From Microcella humidisoli (GTDB lineage: Bacteria > Actinomycetota > Actinomycetes > Actinomycetales > Microbacteriaceae), in assembly GCF_024362325.1 (NCBI RefSeq), contig NZ_CP101497.1:434001-498000 (forward strand): a DNA stretch of 64,000 bases, in the 5' to 3' direction. Shown in pieces: positions 1-8,004 of this stretch. A model generated the notes under the pieces. The model saw only the letters and a list, made by a program, of their open reading frames with translations. It made no database searches and was not told where the DNA came from. The translations under genes were made by a program, and so were the position numbers. Each line of letters starts with the position of its first letter. The stretch's first letter is position 1.

Positions 1-514
1 GCACGATCGCCCGCACGGCATCGGCGATCTCGCGCCGGCCGCCGTAGCCGACCGCGAGGTTGATGTGGAGGCCCGCCTTGCCCGCACCGCGGGCTTCGGC
101 GGCATCGAGCTCGGCGAGCAGCGGCTCGGGCAGACCCTCCCGGCTGCCGACGTGCTGCACGCGCCAGTCGTCGATCTCGGAGAGGTCGGCAGCGAGGGCG
201 CCGATGATGCCGATGAGCTCGCGCAGCTCGGTGCTCTCGCGCCCTGTGAGGTTGTCGGTCGAGAGCAGGTAGAGGGTGACGACGCCGATGTCGGCTTCGT
301 CGCACCAGCGCAGGAACTCGACGATCTTCTCGGCACCCGCGCGGTGCCCGTGCGCGGTCGTGCCGCCGACGCGCAGGCGGGCCCAGCGCCGGTTGCCGTC
401 GAGGATCATGGCGACGTGGCGCGGGTGGGTCGCGTCGGCCAACTGCCGGCGCAAGCGGCGCATGTAGAGCTGGTAGAGCAGGCCGCGACCCCGGGGAGTT
501 CTCGACGATCGCAC
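1..514 (-). CDS. uppS: Isoprenyl transferase (undecaprenyl diphosphate synthase type), 3' end outside window
   Basis: Cis-prenyltransferase that condenses isopentenyl diphosphate units into the polyprenyl diphosphate lipid carrier for cell-wall synthesis. About 171 residues are visible. The N-terminal part carries MILDGNRRWAR at residues 36-46, with Asp39 as the expected Mg-diphosphate-binding aspartate, and the visible end reads HINLAVGYGGRREIADAVR, a family hallmark. The GTG start at 514 is chosen because a TACCGT hexamer ends 6 nt before it with no Shine-Dalgarno, a pattern repeated across this window. The divergent neighbour is a hemolysin III-type gene, an arrangement also known from mycobacteria. 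The family identity is secure; product chain length cannot be read from sequence. Confidence 0.93.
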   Translation of the reverse strand, partial: MRSSRTPRGRGLLYQLYMRRLRRQLADATHPRHVAMILDGNRRWARLRVGGTTAHGHRAGAEKIVEFLRWCDEADIGVVTLYLLSTDNLTGRESTELRELIGIIGALAADLSEIDDWRVQHVGSREGLPEPLLAELDAAEARGAGKAGLHINLAVGYGGRREIADAVRAIV

Positions 515-520
515 AGGCCT

Positions 521-526
521 ACGGTA
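521..526 (-). promoter_or_regulatory. -10 hexamer of uppS (leaderless start)
   Basis: TACCGT ends 6 nt before the GTG start of uppS, placing the transcript start at or next to the start codon. Confidence 0.5.
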
Positions 527-587
527 GTCCACCGGGCCGACGTTGTGCCGGGCATCCAAGAGACGGGTTCAGCGACTGCGGCTCCCG

Positions 588-593
588 TATCAT
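588..593 (+). promoter_or_regulatory. -10 hexamer of the hemolysin III gene
   Basis: TATCAT ends 6 nt before the ATG at 600; the six bases between hold no ribosome binding site. Confidence 0.5.
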
Positions 594-599
594 CGCGGC

Positions 600-1364
600 A
601 TGACCTCCCCCGCCCCCGCCGACAAGCCGACCGCTGACGCCCGTGAGCCCGGCGCCGACGAGCCCGGCGTCGACCTCCCGAATGTGCCCTTGCTCGAGGA
701 ATCGATCGAGTACGCGGCGCTCGAGCAGAAGCCCACCTGGCGGGGGTGGATCCACGCGGGCACGTTCCCCCTCGCGATCGTGCTGGGCATCGTGCTCATC
801 ATCGTGGCGGACGGCCCGGCGGCGCGCTGGTCGAGCGGGGTCTTCGTGCTCTCGTCCCTGCTGCTCTTCGGCATCTCGGCGACCTACCACCGCTTCACGT
901 GGAGCGATCGCACACGCATCCTGCTGAAGCGCTTCGACCACGCCAACATCTTCCTGCTCATCGCCGGCACCTACACACCGCTGTCGATCATGGCGCTGCC
1001 GCCCGAGAAGGGGTACCTGCTGCTCGTGCTGGTGTGGAGCGGCGCGCTGCTCGGCATCGGCTTCCGCGTGTTCTGGATCAATGCTCCGCGCTGGGCCTAC
1101 GTGCCGCTCTACGTGATGCTGGGCTGGGCGGCCGTGCTCTACATCGTCGACCTGTTCACCGCCAACGCGGCCATGATGGTGCTCGTCATCGTAGGCGGCC
1201 TCGCCTACACGGCGGGCGCGATCGTGTACGGCATGAAGAAGCCCAACCCCGTGCCGGGCGTCTTCGGCTTCCACGAGATCTTCCACACCCTCACGGTCGT
1301 GGCATTCCTCTGCCACTGGACGGGCGTGCTGCTCGTCGCGCTCGACCCGCCGTTCGGCGGCTGA
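600..1364 (+). CDS. Hemolysin III / TrhA family membrane protein
   Basis: A 254-residue polytopic membrane protein of the PAQR/hemolysin III superfamily. Seven hydrophobic segments follow a charged, Pro/Asp-rich N-terminus of about 60 residues. The conserved metal-site residues are present: SATYHRF, then KRFDHANIFLLIAGTYTP, and FHEIFH with CHW near the C-terminus. Family members are linked to membrane homeostasis and some are called hemolysins, but a toxin role is not implied here. An in-frame upstream start at 543 is open but would add 19 residues unlike the family; ATG at 600 is preceded by a TATCAT hexamer at leaderless spacing. Confidence 0.88.
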   Translation: MTSPAPADKPTADAREPGADEPGVDLPNVPLLEESIEYAALEQKPTWRGWIHAGTFPLAIVLGIVLIIVADGPAARWSSGVFVLSSLLLFGISATYHRFTWSDRTRILLKRFDHANIFLLIAGTYTPLSIMALPPEKGYLLLVLVWSGALLGIGFRVFWINAPRWAYVPLYVMLGWAAVLYIVDLFTANAAMMVLVIVGGLAYTAGAIVYGMKKPNPVPGVFGFHEIFHTLTVVAFLCHWTGVLLVALDPPFGG

Positions 1365-1370
1365 GCGGAG

Positions 1371-1664
1371 CTAGCGCTCGGCGGGCTGCTCGGGCTCGGG
1401 CTCGACCGGACCGCCCTCGGCGATCATCTCCTGCTCGGCCTCGAGGCGCTCGCGCACCTCGCCGCGATAGCGCACCCGTCGGATGCGCCGCGTCATGTCG
1501 ATGAGCAGGAAGATGGCCGCGATCGCGACGAGCGCGATGGCGATGAAGCCCTCGACGCCCGGCGTGACCGTGTTCGGGTCGAACCCGGGGGGCGTCGTCG
1601 GCTCCACCGGGTTCGGTCCGATGCCCGTGGGCATCACGCGGGCCGCCAGGGTGTTCCAGATCAC
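1371..1664 (-). CDS. Small single-pass membrane protein, unknown function
   Basis: A 97-residue protein with one membrane segment (about residues 39-58, EGFIAIALVAIAAIFLLID), a basic RRIRRVRYR stretch right after it and an acidic Glu/Pro-rich tail. The GTG start at 1664 is favoured because GAGGAG lies 7 nt upstream; the open frame reaches 1715. In related actinobacteria a small membrane protein sits beside mca at this place. Here mca itself is absent and the next gene, DUF4307, begins only 138 bp away. No function can be given. Confidence 0.7.
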   Translation of the reverse strand: MIWNTLAARVMPTGIGPNPVEPTTPPGFDPNTVTPGVEGFIAIALVAIAAIFLLIDMTRRIRRVRYRGEVRERLEAEQEMIAEGGPVEPEPEQPAER

Positions 1665-1801
1665 AGGATGCTCCTCGGGGGTGTCGACGGGCGCCGCGGT
1701 TGAGGCAACCCTCACCTGCGCGCTCTACGCTGACCTCCAGGGTAGCGATCGCACCTGAGCGGCTCACGACGGCCGCGCCGCACGAGGGAGGCCCGTCAGC
1801 C

Positions 1802-2206
1802 GTGAGCACCACGCAGCAGCGTCTGGATGAGCGCTACGGACGCACCGCGGGCGCCGAGCGCCGCACGCGCACTGGCATGATCATCGCGGGCATCGTGTTC
1901 GCGATCGTCTTCACGGCGTGGGTCGTCTGGGGCGGGCTCTCGGGCACGAACGCCGAGCTCGAGACGCGCGAGCTCGGGTATGCGAACGTCACCGACACGT
2001 CGATCGACGTGCGGTGGGAGGTCTCGACGACACCGGGAACCGAGGTGTCGTGCGCCATCCAAGCCCTCAACGAGAGCTTCGGCATCGTGGGCTGGCGCAT
2101 CGTCGAGCTGCCGGCATCGAGCGAGCGAACGCGGGTTCTCACCGAGACCCTGCGCACGGCCGAGCGGCCGGTCACCGGTTTGCCCTACCGGTGCTGGCTC
2201 CCGTAG
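1802..2206 (+). CDS. DUF4307 family membrane protein
   Basis: A 134-residue protein beginning VSTTQQRLDERYGR, the usual N-terminus of DUF4307. One membrane segment (MIIAGIVFAIVFTAWVVW, about residues 21-38) is followed by an extracellular beta-rich domain with two cysteines (SCAIQ and YRCWLP) that could pair. GAGGGAGG lies 10 nt before the GTG start. It precedes greA on the same strand, a conserved actinobacterial order. The function of DUF4307 is unknown to me. Confidence 0.8.
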   Translation: MSTTQQRLDERYGRTAGAERRTRTGMIIAGIVFAIVFTAWVVWGGLSGTNAELETRELGYANVTDTSIDVRWEVSTTPGTEVSCAIQALNESFGIVGWRIVELPASSERTRVLTETLRTAERPVTGLPYRCWLP

Positions 2207-2228
2207 CATCGCCGGAACCACAAGTCAG

Positions 2229-2248
2229 AACCGGCCCACGGGCCGGTT
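2229..2248 (+). terminator. Hairpin between DUF4307 gene and greA
   Basis: An 8-bp perfect stem, AACCGGCC and GGCCGGTT around a 4-nt loop, 25 nt before the greA start. There is no long T-run, so it may act as a weak terminator or leader hairpin ahead of the greA ribosome binding site (CAGGAGGG). Confidence 0.5.
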
Positions 2249-2272
2249 CTGCTGCGTCAGGAGGGAATCGTC

Positions 2273-2770
2273 ATGAACGACGCCGCGGGCACCACCACGC
2301 AGTGGCTCACGCAGGAGGCGCACGACCGCCTATCGGCCGAGCTCGAGCACCTGTCGACGACGGGGCGCGCCGAGATCGCGAAGCGCATCGAGGCCGCCCG
2401 TGACGAGGGCGACCTCAAGGAGAACGGCGGCTACCACGCCGCCAAAGACGAGCAGGGCAAGATCGAGGCGCGCATCCGCACCCTCACCGAACTGCTGCGC
2501 ACGGCCGTCGTCGGCGTCCCGCCGACCGCGCACGGCGTGGTGGAACCCGGCACCGTCGTGACGGCGACGATCCTCGGCGACGACGAGCGGTTCCTCCTCG
2601 GCAACCGCGAGATCGTCGGCGACGACAGCGACATCGACGTGTACAGCGAGGCCAGCCCTCTCGGCCAGGCCATCCTGGGCGCGAAGATCGGCGACACGGT
2701 CAGCTACACGGCGCCCAACGGCAAAGAGATCGCCGTCACGATCGTCGACGTGAGCACCTACACCGGCTAG
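2273..2770 (+). CDS. greA: Transcription elongation factor GreA
   Basis: A 165-residue GreA that inserts its coiled coil into the RNA polymerase secondary channel and stimulates cleavage of backtracked transcripts. The N-terminal coiled coil (about residues 11-80) carries the tip motif ARDEGDLKENGGYHAAK with the acidic residues that position the catalytic metal. The C-terminal FKBP-like domain ends SYTAPNGKEIAVTIVDVSTYTG. Length is normal. The stop codon overlaps the end of ilvA on the other strand by four bases. Confidence 0.96.
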   Translation: MNDAAGTTTQWLTQEAHDRLSAELEHLSTTGRAEIAKRIEAARDEGDLKENGGYHAAKDEQGKIEARIRTLTELLRTAVVGVPPTAHGVVEPGTVVTATILGDDERFLLGNREIVGDDSDIDVYSEASPLGQAILGAKIGDTVSYTAPNGKEIAVTIVDVSTYTG

Positions 2771-4011
2771 AGCTGCGTCCTGGGGTCATAACCCGCGTCG
2801 CGCAGCGCCCCGATCACCTGGTCGGCGTGCTCGGGCCCGCGGGTCTCGATGTGCAGCTCGAGCTCGACCTGGCTGATGGCGAGCCCGGAGCCGTGCCGCG
2901 TGTGCAGCACCTCGACGACGTTGGCGTTCTGGTCGGCGATGATCTCGCTCGTGCGGGCGAGCTGGCCGGGCCGGTCGGGCAGCGGGATGCGCAGCTTGAG
3001 ATAGCGCTCGGAGGCGGCGAGCCCGTGGGCGATCACGCGCTCCATGATGAGCGGATCGATGTTGCCGCCCGAGAGCACGACGACGGTCGGGCCGCTCGCC
3101 GTGATCTTGCCCGTCATGATCGCGGCGACTCCGACCGCGCCGGCCGGCTCGACCACCATCTTGGCGCGCTCGAGCAGCACGAGCATCGCGCGGGCGATGT
3201 CGTCGTCGTCGACCGTCACGACCTCGTCCACCGCATCCCGAACGATCTCGAAGTTGAGCTTGCCGGGCTTGGCCACGGCGATGCCGTCGGCGATCGTCGG
3301 CGAGATGGTGATCTCGGTGACGGCACCCGCCGCCAGAGAAACGGGGTACGCGGCCGCATTGGCCGCCTGCACCCCGATGACCCGGATGCTGCGCCCGAGC
3401 TCGGCCGCGCGCCGCTTGAGCACGCTCGCGACACCCGAGATGAGCCCACCGCCGCCGATCGGCACGATGACGGTCTCGAGCTCGGGCACCTGGTCGAGCA
3501 GCTCGAGGCCCAAGGTGCCCTGCCCGGCCACGACGTCGGCGTGGTCGAAGGGCGGGATGTAGACGGCGCCCGTGCGCTCGGCGAATTCTTGCGCGGCCTT
3601 CAGCGGCTCGCTCACGGTGTGGCCGCGCAGCACGACCTCGGCGCCGTAGTGGCGCGTCGCCTGCAGTTTGGGCAGGGCGACGCCGATGGGCATGAAGATC
3701 GTGGCGGCGATGCCGAGCTCGCGCGCCGCGAAGGCGACCCCCTGGGCGTGGTTGCCGGCGCTCGCAGCGACGACGCCGCGCGCCTTCTCCTCGTCGCTGA
3801 GCCGCGACATGCGGTTGTACGCACCGCGGATCTTGTACGAGCCCGTGCGCTGCAGGTTCTCGCACTTGAGGTGCACGGGCGCGCCGAGAACGTCGCTGAG
3901 GTACCGCGAGGTCTCCATGGGCGTGACCTCGGCGACGCGGCTGACGACCAGGCGCGCGGCCTCGACATCGGCGAGGGTCGGGCCAGCGATCGTGAGCGGG
4001 GCGGTGGTCAT
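2767..4011 (-). CDS. ilvA: Threonine ammonia-lyase (biosynthetic type with ACT domain)
   Basis: PLP enzyme that deaminates threonine to 2-oxobutanoate, first step to isoleucine. The 414-residue protein shows the Schiff-base lysine in TGSYKIRGAYNR (near residue 60), the substrate loop ASAGNHAQG, and the phosphate-binding glycine stretch IGGGGLISG. The last 80 residues look like an ACT domain (LKLRIPLPDRPGQLARTSEII), consistent with allosteric control, although a catabolic TdcB-like role is also possible with a single ACT domain. The ATG at 4011 overlaps the stop of the upstream AI-2E-family gene (4008), so the two are translationally coupled. Confidence 0.93.
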   Translation of the reverse strand: MTTAPLTIAGPTLADVEAARLVVSRVAEVTPMETSRYLSDVLGAPVHLKCENLQRTGSYKIRGAYNRMSRLSDEEKARGVVAASAGNHAQGVAFAARELGIAATIFMPIGVALPKLQATRHYGAEVVLRGHTVSEPLKAAQEFAERTGAVYIPPFDHADVVAGQGTLGLELLDQVPELETVIVPIGGGGLISGVASVLKRRAAELGRSIRVIGVQAANAAAYPVSLAAGAVTEITISPTIADGIAVAKPGKLNFEIVRDAVDEVVTVDDDDIARAMLVLLERAKMVVEPAGAVGVAAIMTGKITASGPTVVVLSGGNIDPLIMERVIAHGLAASERYLKLRIPLPDRPGQLARTSEIIADQNANVVEVLHTRHGSGLAISQVELELHIETRGPEHADQVIGALRDAGYDPRTQL

Positions 4012-5165
4012 GGGCGCTCCTGGGTCGGTGCAACGGGAGGTGGCTGGATATCGCTCAGGGTCATGGGGTGCGGGATGATGCGCCACCGACCGCTCGCGAT
4101 GTAGCGCACGAAGACGTTGACGAACGCCGCGATCGGAACAGCGAAGAGCGTGCCCGGGATGCCCGCGAGGAGTCCACCCGTCGCCACCGCGAGCACGACG
4201 GCCAGAGGGTGCACCCGCACAGCCGGGCCCATGATGAGGGGCTGCAGCACGTTGCCCTCGATCTGCTGCACGAGCAGCACGCCACCGAGCATGAGCAGGG
4301 CGATGAACGGGCCGTTGTAGACGAGCGCGATGAGCACCGCGAGTGCGCCCGTCACGAGCGCGCCGACGAACGGCACGAAGCTCGCGAGGAAGACGGCCAC
4401 GCCGATCGGCAGGGCGAGGGGCAATCCCAGGGCCCACGCGATGAGCCCGATTCCGAGGCCGTCGACGAAGGCGACGAAGATCTGCACCTTCGAGAAGTTG
4501 GTGAGCGTGAGCCAGCCCGCGCGGGCGGCGCCATCGACGGCGGGCCGTGCGGTGCGCGGGAAGATGCGCACGACGAAGCGCCAAATGTTGGGCCCGTCGA
4601 TGAGGAAGAACAGGAGCGAGAACAGCACGAGCACCGTTCCGGTCAACAGCTCGACCGCCGTCGCGCTCACCGAGAGCGCGCCCGTGACGAGCGGGCCCCC
4701 CGTCGAGAAGTCGAGCTCGGAGACGATGCCGTCGATCCACCCGGTGATCTCGTCGGTGCTCAGGCCGAAGGTCGTGCTGAGCCACACGAGGAACTCGTCG
4801 AACGCGTCGACGGATCGGTCTTGCAGCGAGGGCCACCCGGCGCGCACCTGCGCGACGACGAGCCAGATGAGGGCCGTGACCACGCTCACGAGCGTGAGCA
4901 TCGCCGTCGTCACCGCGAGCCAGTGCGGAAAGCGCAAGCGGTGCTTGAGCCAGGTGGCGAACGGCACGAGCAGGGCCGCGAGCAGCACCCCGATGAGCAA
5001 CGGGATGACGATGAGCCGCAGCTGGATGATGAGGAAGATCAGCACGCCGATCGCACCGGCGACGACGAGCATGCGCCACGACCACGCGGCCGCCGTGCGC
5101 ATTGCGGGCGCGACGGCGTCGGCCCCCGCCGGCGGGAGCGGATCGGCCTTCGGTCGCCAGAACAT
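4008..5165 (-). CDS. AI-2E family transporter (PerM-like)
   Basis: A 385-residue membrane protein with about eight membrane segments in the AI-2E/PerM layout: a paired helix near residues 35-70, a long soluble loop around residues 105-165, and a C-terminal helix bundle containing VPFVGALVTGALAVLIAL and QQIEGNVLQPLIMG, both characteristic. Substrate cannot be read from sequence; members range from signal exporters to sodium/proton antiporters. It heads a two-gene unit with ilvA and has a TAGACT hexamer ending 6 nt before its ATG. Confidence 0.85.
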   Translation of the reverse strand: MFWRPKADPLPPAGADAVAPAMRTAAAWSWRMLVVAGAIGVLIFLIIQLRLIVIPLLIGVLLAALLVPFATWLKHRLRFPHWLAVTTAMLTLVSVVTALIWLVVAQVRAGWPSLQDRSVDAFDEFLVWLSTTFGLSTDEITGWIDGIVSELDFSTGGPLVTGALSVSATAVELLTGTVLVLFSLLFFLIDGPNIWRFVVRIFPRTARPAVDGAARAGWLTLTNFSKVQIFVAFVDGLGIGLIAWALGLPLALPIGVAVFLASFVPFVGALVTGALAVLIALVYNGPFIALLMLGGVLLVQQIEGNVLQPLIMGPAVRVHPLAVVLAVATGGLLAGIPGTLFAVPIAAFVNVFVRYIASGRWRIIPHPMTLSDIQPPPVAPTQERP

Positions 5166-5171
5166 TGCGCC

Positions 5172-5177
5172 AGTCTA
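5172..5177 (-). promoter_or_regulatory. -10 hexamer of the AI-2E transporter-ilvA unit
   Basis: TAGACT ends 6 nt before the ATG at 5165, with no Shine-Dalgarno in between. Confidence 0.5.
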
Positions 5178-5200
5178 CGAGCCTGGGCCCGAGCGGCGGC

Positions 5201-6274
5201 TCAGGAAGGCGCCACGGCGACGGGCCGCCCCATCAGCCGCACGTGCACGGCCTCTCCCGGCGCGGGATGCTGGCCGACCTCGTGCTGCACGGTCAGCTCG
5301 AGCCCGCCGTCGTCGAGCCGCACACGGGTGCGGCGCAGCGAGCCGAGGAACGAGCTCGTGAGCACGACAGCGGCGCGCGCATCCGGGTCACCGGCCGGGG
5401 CGAGCACGATGTCTTCGGGCCGCACGAGCGCGATCGCCGCACCCTCCGGCGCGGTCGGATCGATGAGCGGCAGCCGCTGGGCGCCCACGGCGATCGTGCC
5501 GCGCGCGACCGTGCCGGGCATCCGGTTGCTCAGCCCGACGAAGTCGGCGACGAAGGCGCTCGCCGGGCGGGAGTACAGCTCTTCGGGCGTGCCGATCTGC
5601 TCGATGCGGCCGGCCCGCATGACGGCGACGCGGTCGGCGACGGCGAGCGCCTCCTCCTGGTCGTGCGTCACGAACACGGTCGTGATGCCGAGCTCGGTCT
5701 GGATGACCCGGATCTGCTCGCGCAGCTGCACGCGCACCTTGGCGTCGAGCGCGCTGAGCGGCTCGTCGAGCAGCAGCACGCGGGGCCGCGTGACGAGGGC
5801 GCGCGCGAGCGCGACACGCTGCTGCTGCCCGCCGCTGAGCTGGTGGGCGTAGCGGGCACCGTGGTGGTCGAGGCCGACGAGCTCGAGGGCCTCAGCCGCG
5901 CGGCGGCGGCGATCGGCCGGCGCGGCGCCGCGCATCCGCAGCCCGAATTCGACGTTCTGCAGCGCGGTGAGGTGCGGGAACAACGAGTACGACTGGAACA
6001 CCATGCCGATGTCGCGCTTATTGGTGGGCGTGCCGATGACGTCGACCTCGTCGATGAGGATGTGGCCGCCGTCGGCGCGCTCGAGTCCGGCGAGCACGCG
6101 CAGCGCCGTGGTCTTGCCGCACCCGGAGGGCCCGAGCAGGGCGACGAGCTCGCCGGGCTCGAGGGCGAGCGAGATGCCGTCGAGCGCGGTCGTGCCGCCG
6201 GGGAAGCGCTTGACGACATCGACGAAGGCGACGGGGGCGGCCACGCGAGGGGCGGTGGCAGTGGGTGCGGTCAT
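5201..6274 (-). CDS. ABC importer ATP-binding protein (PotA/FbpC type)
   Basis: The 357-residue ATPase of a type I importer. Walker A is GPSGCGKTT at residues 48-56, the Q-loop is MVFQSYSLFPH, the signature is LSGGQQQR, Walker B is LLLDEP and the H-loop is FVTHDQEEAL. The C-terminal 110 residues form a TOBE-like regulatory domain. It is the last gene of a four-gene operon (binding protein, permease, permease, ATPase) and its ATG overlaps the upstream permease stop. The family covers Fe3+, polyamine, thiamine and phosphonate importers; substrate is undetermined. Confidence 0.9.
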   Translation of the reverse strand: MTAPTATAPRVAAPVAFVDVVKRFPGGTTALDGISLALEPGELVALLGPSGCGKTTALRVLAGLERADGGHILIDEVDVIGTPTNKRDIGMVFQSYSLFPHLTALQNVEFGLRMRGAAPADRRRRAAEALELVGLDHHGARYAHQLSGGQQQRVALARALVTRPRVLLLDEPLSALDAKVRVQLREQIRVIQTELGITTVFVTHDQEEALAVADRVAVMRAGRIEQIGTPEELYSRPASAFVADFVGLSNRMPGTVARGTIAVGAQRLPLIDPTAPEGAAIALVRPEDIVLAPAGDPDARAAVVLTSSFLGSLRRTRVRLDDGGLELTVQHEVGQHPAPGEAVHVRLMGRPVAVAPS

Positions 6275-7095
6275 GAGGTCCTCCGGGTGGTGCCGCGCCC
6301 GATCGCCCCGATGACGAGCAGCAGGGCGACGGCGACGAGCAGTGAGAGCAGGGTGACGATGACGGCGATGAACGGATCGTCCTTCTGCACGATCACGAGC
6401 GCCGTCTGCAGGTTCTGCCGGTTGAGCAGCGAGGCGATCGTGAACTCGCCGAGCACGACCGCGACCGAGATGAACGCTCCGGCGAGCAGGCCGGCGCGCA
6501 GGTTGGGCAGCAGGACGCGCGCGATCACGGTCGGCCAGCTCGCCCCGAGCGAGCGCGCCGCCTCGGTGAGGGTGATGACATCGATCGCATCGAGGTTCGA
6601 CTGCACCGCGCGGTAGGCGAAGGGCAGCACGATGATGCCGTAGGCCAGCGCGAGGGTCCACACGCCGCTGCCGGCAGCCCGCGAGATGACGCCGTAGACG
6701 GGGGCGAGGCCGACGACGAGCACGATCGCCGGGATGCTGATCGGCAGCAGGCACACGAACTCGAGCACCCGGCGCAGCTGCGGCAGCTTGAGCTGCACGA
6801 CGATCATCGTCGGCACGAGCAGCACGAGCATGAGCGCGACGGTCGCCGCGGCGAGCACGAGCGAGTTGCCGATCGCCTGCCCGAGCACGCGGTACTCGGG
6901 CCCGAGGTCGAAGGTGAGCACGGTGACCCAGCGGTCGAGGCTGTAGCCGCCCTCGAGCCCGCGCCGCAGCGTGAACTCGACCATGGCGACGATCGGCACG
7001 GCGAACAGCAGGCCGATCGTGCCGAGGATGCCCCAGCGGGCGAGGCGGCTGGGCGTGGGCACTCCCGTGCTGGTGGATGCGCGCATCCCGCTCAT
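6271..7095 (-). CDS. ABC importer permease, second subunit
   Basis: A 274-residue binding-protein-dependent permease with six membrane segments. The EAA loop that docks on the ATPase is EAARSLGASWPTVIARVLLPN around residues 180-200. The ATG at 7095 overlaps the end of the first permease (7092) by four bases, and the gene overlaps the ATPase at its other end, so the three are tightly coupled. A second in-frame ATG at 7086 is possible. Confidence 0.9.
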   Translation of the reverse strand: MSGMRASTSTGVPTPSRLARWGILGTIGLLFAVPIVAMVEFTLRRGLEGGYSLDRWVTVLTFDLGPEYRVLGQAIGNSLVLAAATVALMLVLLVPTMIVVQLKLPQLRRVLEFVCLLPISIPAIVLVVGLAPVYGVISRAAGSGVWTLALAYGIIVLPFAYRAVQSNLDAIDVITLTEAARSLGASWPTVIARVLLPNLRAGLLAGAFISVAVVLGEFTIASLLNRQNLQTALVIVQKDDPFIAVIVTLLSLLVAVALLLVIGAIGRGTTRRTS

Positions 7096-7994
7096 CGCTG
7101 CCACCGCGACGCACGGCGCTGCAGCAGCGCGTACAGCGCCATGACGACCGCCATCACGACGATCATGGCGAGCGCGAGCGCCCCCGCGAGGTTCTCGCGG
7201 CCGAGCAGTGTCTCGCTCGTCAGCGCGGCGCGAATCTGCAGCGGCACGATCGACTGGCCTTGGCTCGTCAGCGCAGCCGCGGTGGCGTACGACGAGAACG
7301 CGTTGGCGAACAGCAGCAGCAGCGAGCCGAGGAACGAGGGGGCGAGCACGGGCAGGCCGATGCGCCACCAGAACGTGGCCGTCGTGCCGCCGAGGGTTGC
7401 GCTCGCCTCGGCCCACTGCGGCTTGAGCGCCTCGAGGGCGGGCATGAAGATGATGATCATGAGCGGCACCTGGAAGTAGATGTAGGGCAGCACGAGCCCC
7501 GGCGCCTCGTAGAGCCACACCCCGTCGGCGAAGATGTCGATGCCCAGCCGGTCGCGCAGCAGCACCGTGATGAAGCCCTGGATGCCGATGGTCGCCACGA
7601 ACGCGAAGGCGAGCATGACGCCGCCGAACTGCGCGAGCACACCGCTGACCGCGTCGATGCCCGAGCGCAGCGGCCCCTCGGGGCGCGTGCCGATGAGGGC
7701 GTAGCAGACGAGCGCCCCGAGCACGGCGCCGACGACCGCGGTGACGGCCGAGAGCACGATCGAGGTCATGACGCCGCTCACCACGAAGGGGTCGGCGAGC
7801 GCTGCGATGTTGTCGAGCGTGAACGCCCCCTCGCTGTCGACGAACCCGGTGCCGAGCGCGAGGGCGGTCGGCAGGCCGAGGAAGAGCAGCACGTAGAGCG
7901 CGAAGGGCACCACTCCCCAGATCGGGGAGGCGAGAACGCCGGGCGTGCGGGTCGACCCCCGGGGCGCGGTGCCCCGGGGGTCGACCGTCGTCAC
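7092..7994 (-). CDS. ABC importer permease, first subunit
   Basis: A permease of about 300 residues with the EAA loop EASATLGGTTATFWWRIGLPV. The GTG at 7994 is the first start after the binding-protein stop at 8005, but no good ribosome binding site precedes it. The first 15 codons lie inside a perfect 16-bp inverted repeat (7950-7986), so the mRNA start region should be strongly folded and translation may depend on ribosomes arriving from the upstream gene. The N-terminus is therefore uncertain; the membrane part from about LASPIWGVVPFALYVLL is secure. Confidence 0.85.
   Translation of the reverse strand: MTTVDPRGTAPRGSTRTPGVLASPIWGVVPFALYVLLFLGLPTALALGTGFVDSEGAFTLDNIAALADPFVVSGVMTSIVLSAVTAVVGAVLGALVCYALIGTRPEGPLRSGIDAVSGVLAQFGGVMLAFAFVATIGIQGFITVLLRDRLGIDIFADGVWLYEAPGLVLPYIYFQVPLMIIIFMPALEALKPQWAEASATLGGTTATFWWRIGLPVLAPSFLGSLLLLFANAFSSYATAAALTSQGQSIVPLQIRAALTSETLLGRENLAGALALAMIVVMAVVMALYALLQRRASRWQR
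7950..7986 (-). promoter_or_regulatory. Perfect 16-bp inverted repeat after the binding-protein gene
   Basis: The arms GGTCGACCCCCGGGGC (7950-7965) and their exact complement (7971-7986) enclose a 5-nt loop. It lies 18 nt after the stop of the binding-protein gene and inside the start of the permease gene. No T-run follows, so attenuation or 3'-end protection that favours binding-protein expression is more likely than full termination. Confidence 0.7.
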
Positions 7995-8004
7995 GACGGG
8001 CGTG

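Noticed and set aside
519..1316. Long minus-strand frame opposite the hemolysin III gene
   Set aside because: Arg/His/Asp-rich shadow translation typical of antisense frames in GC-rich DNA; the other strand codes a clear membrane protein family.
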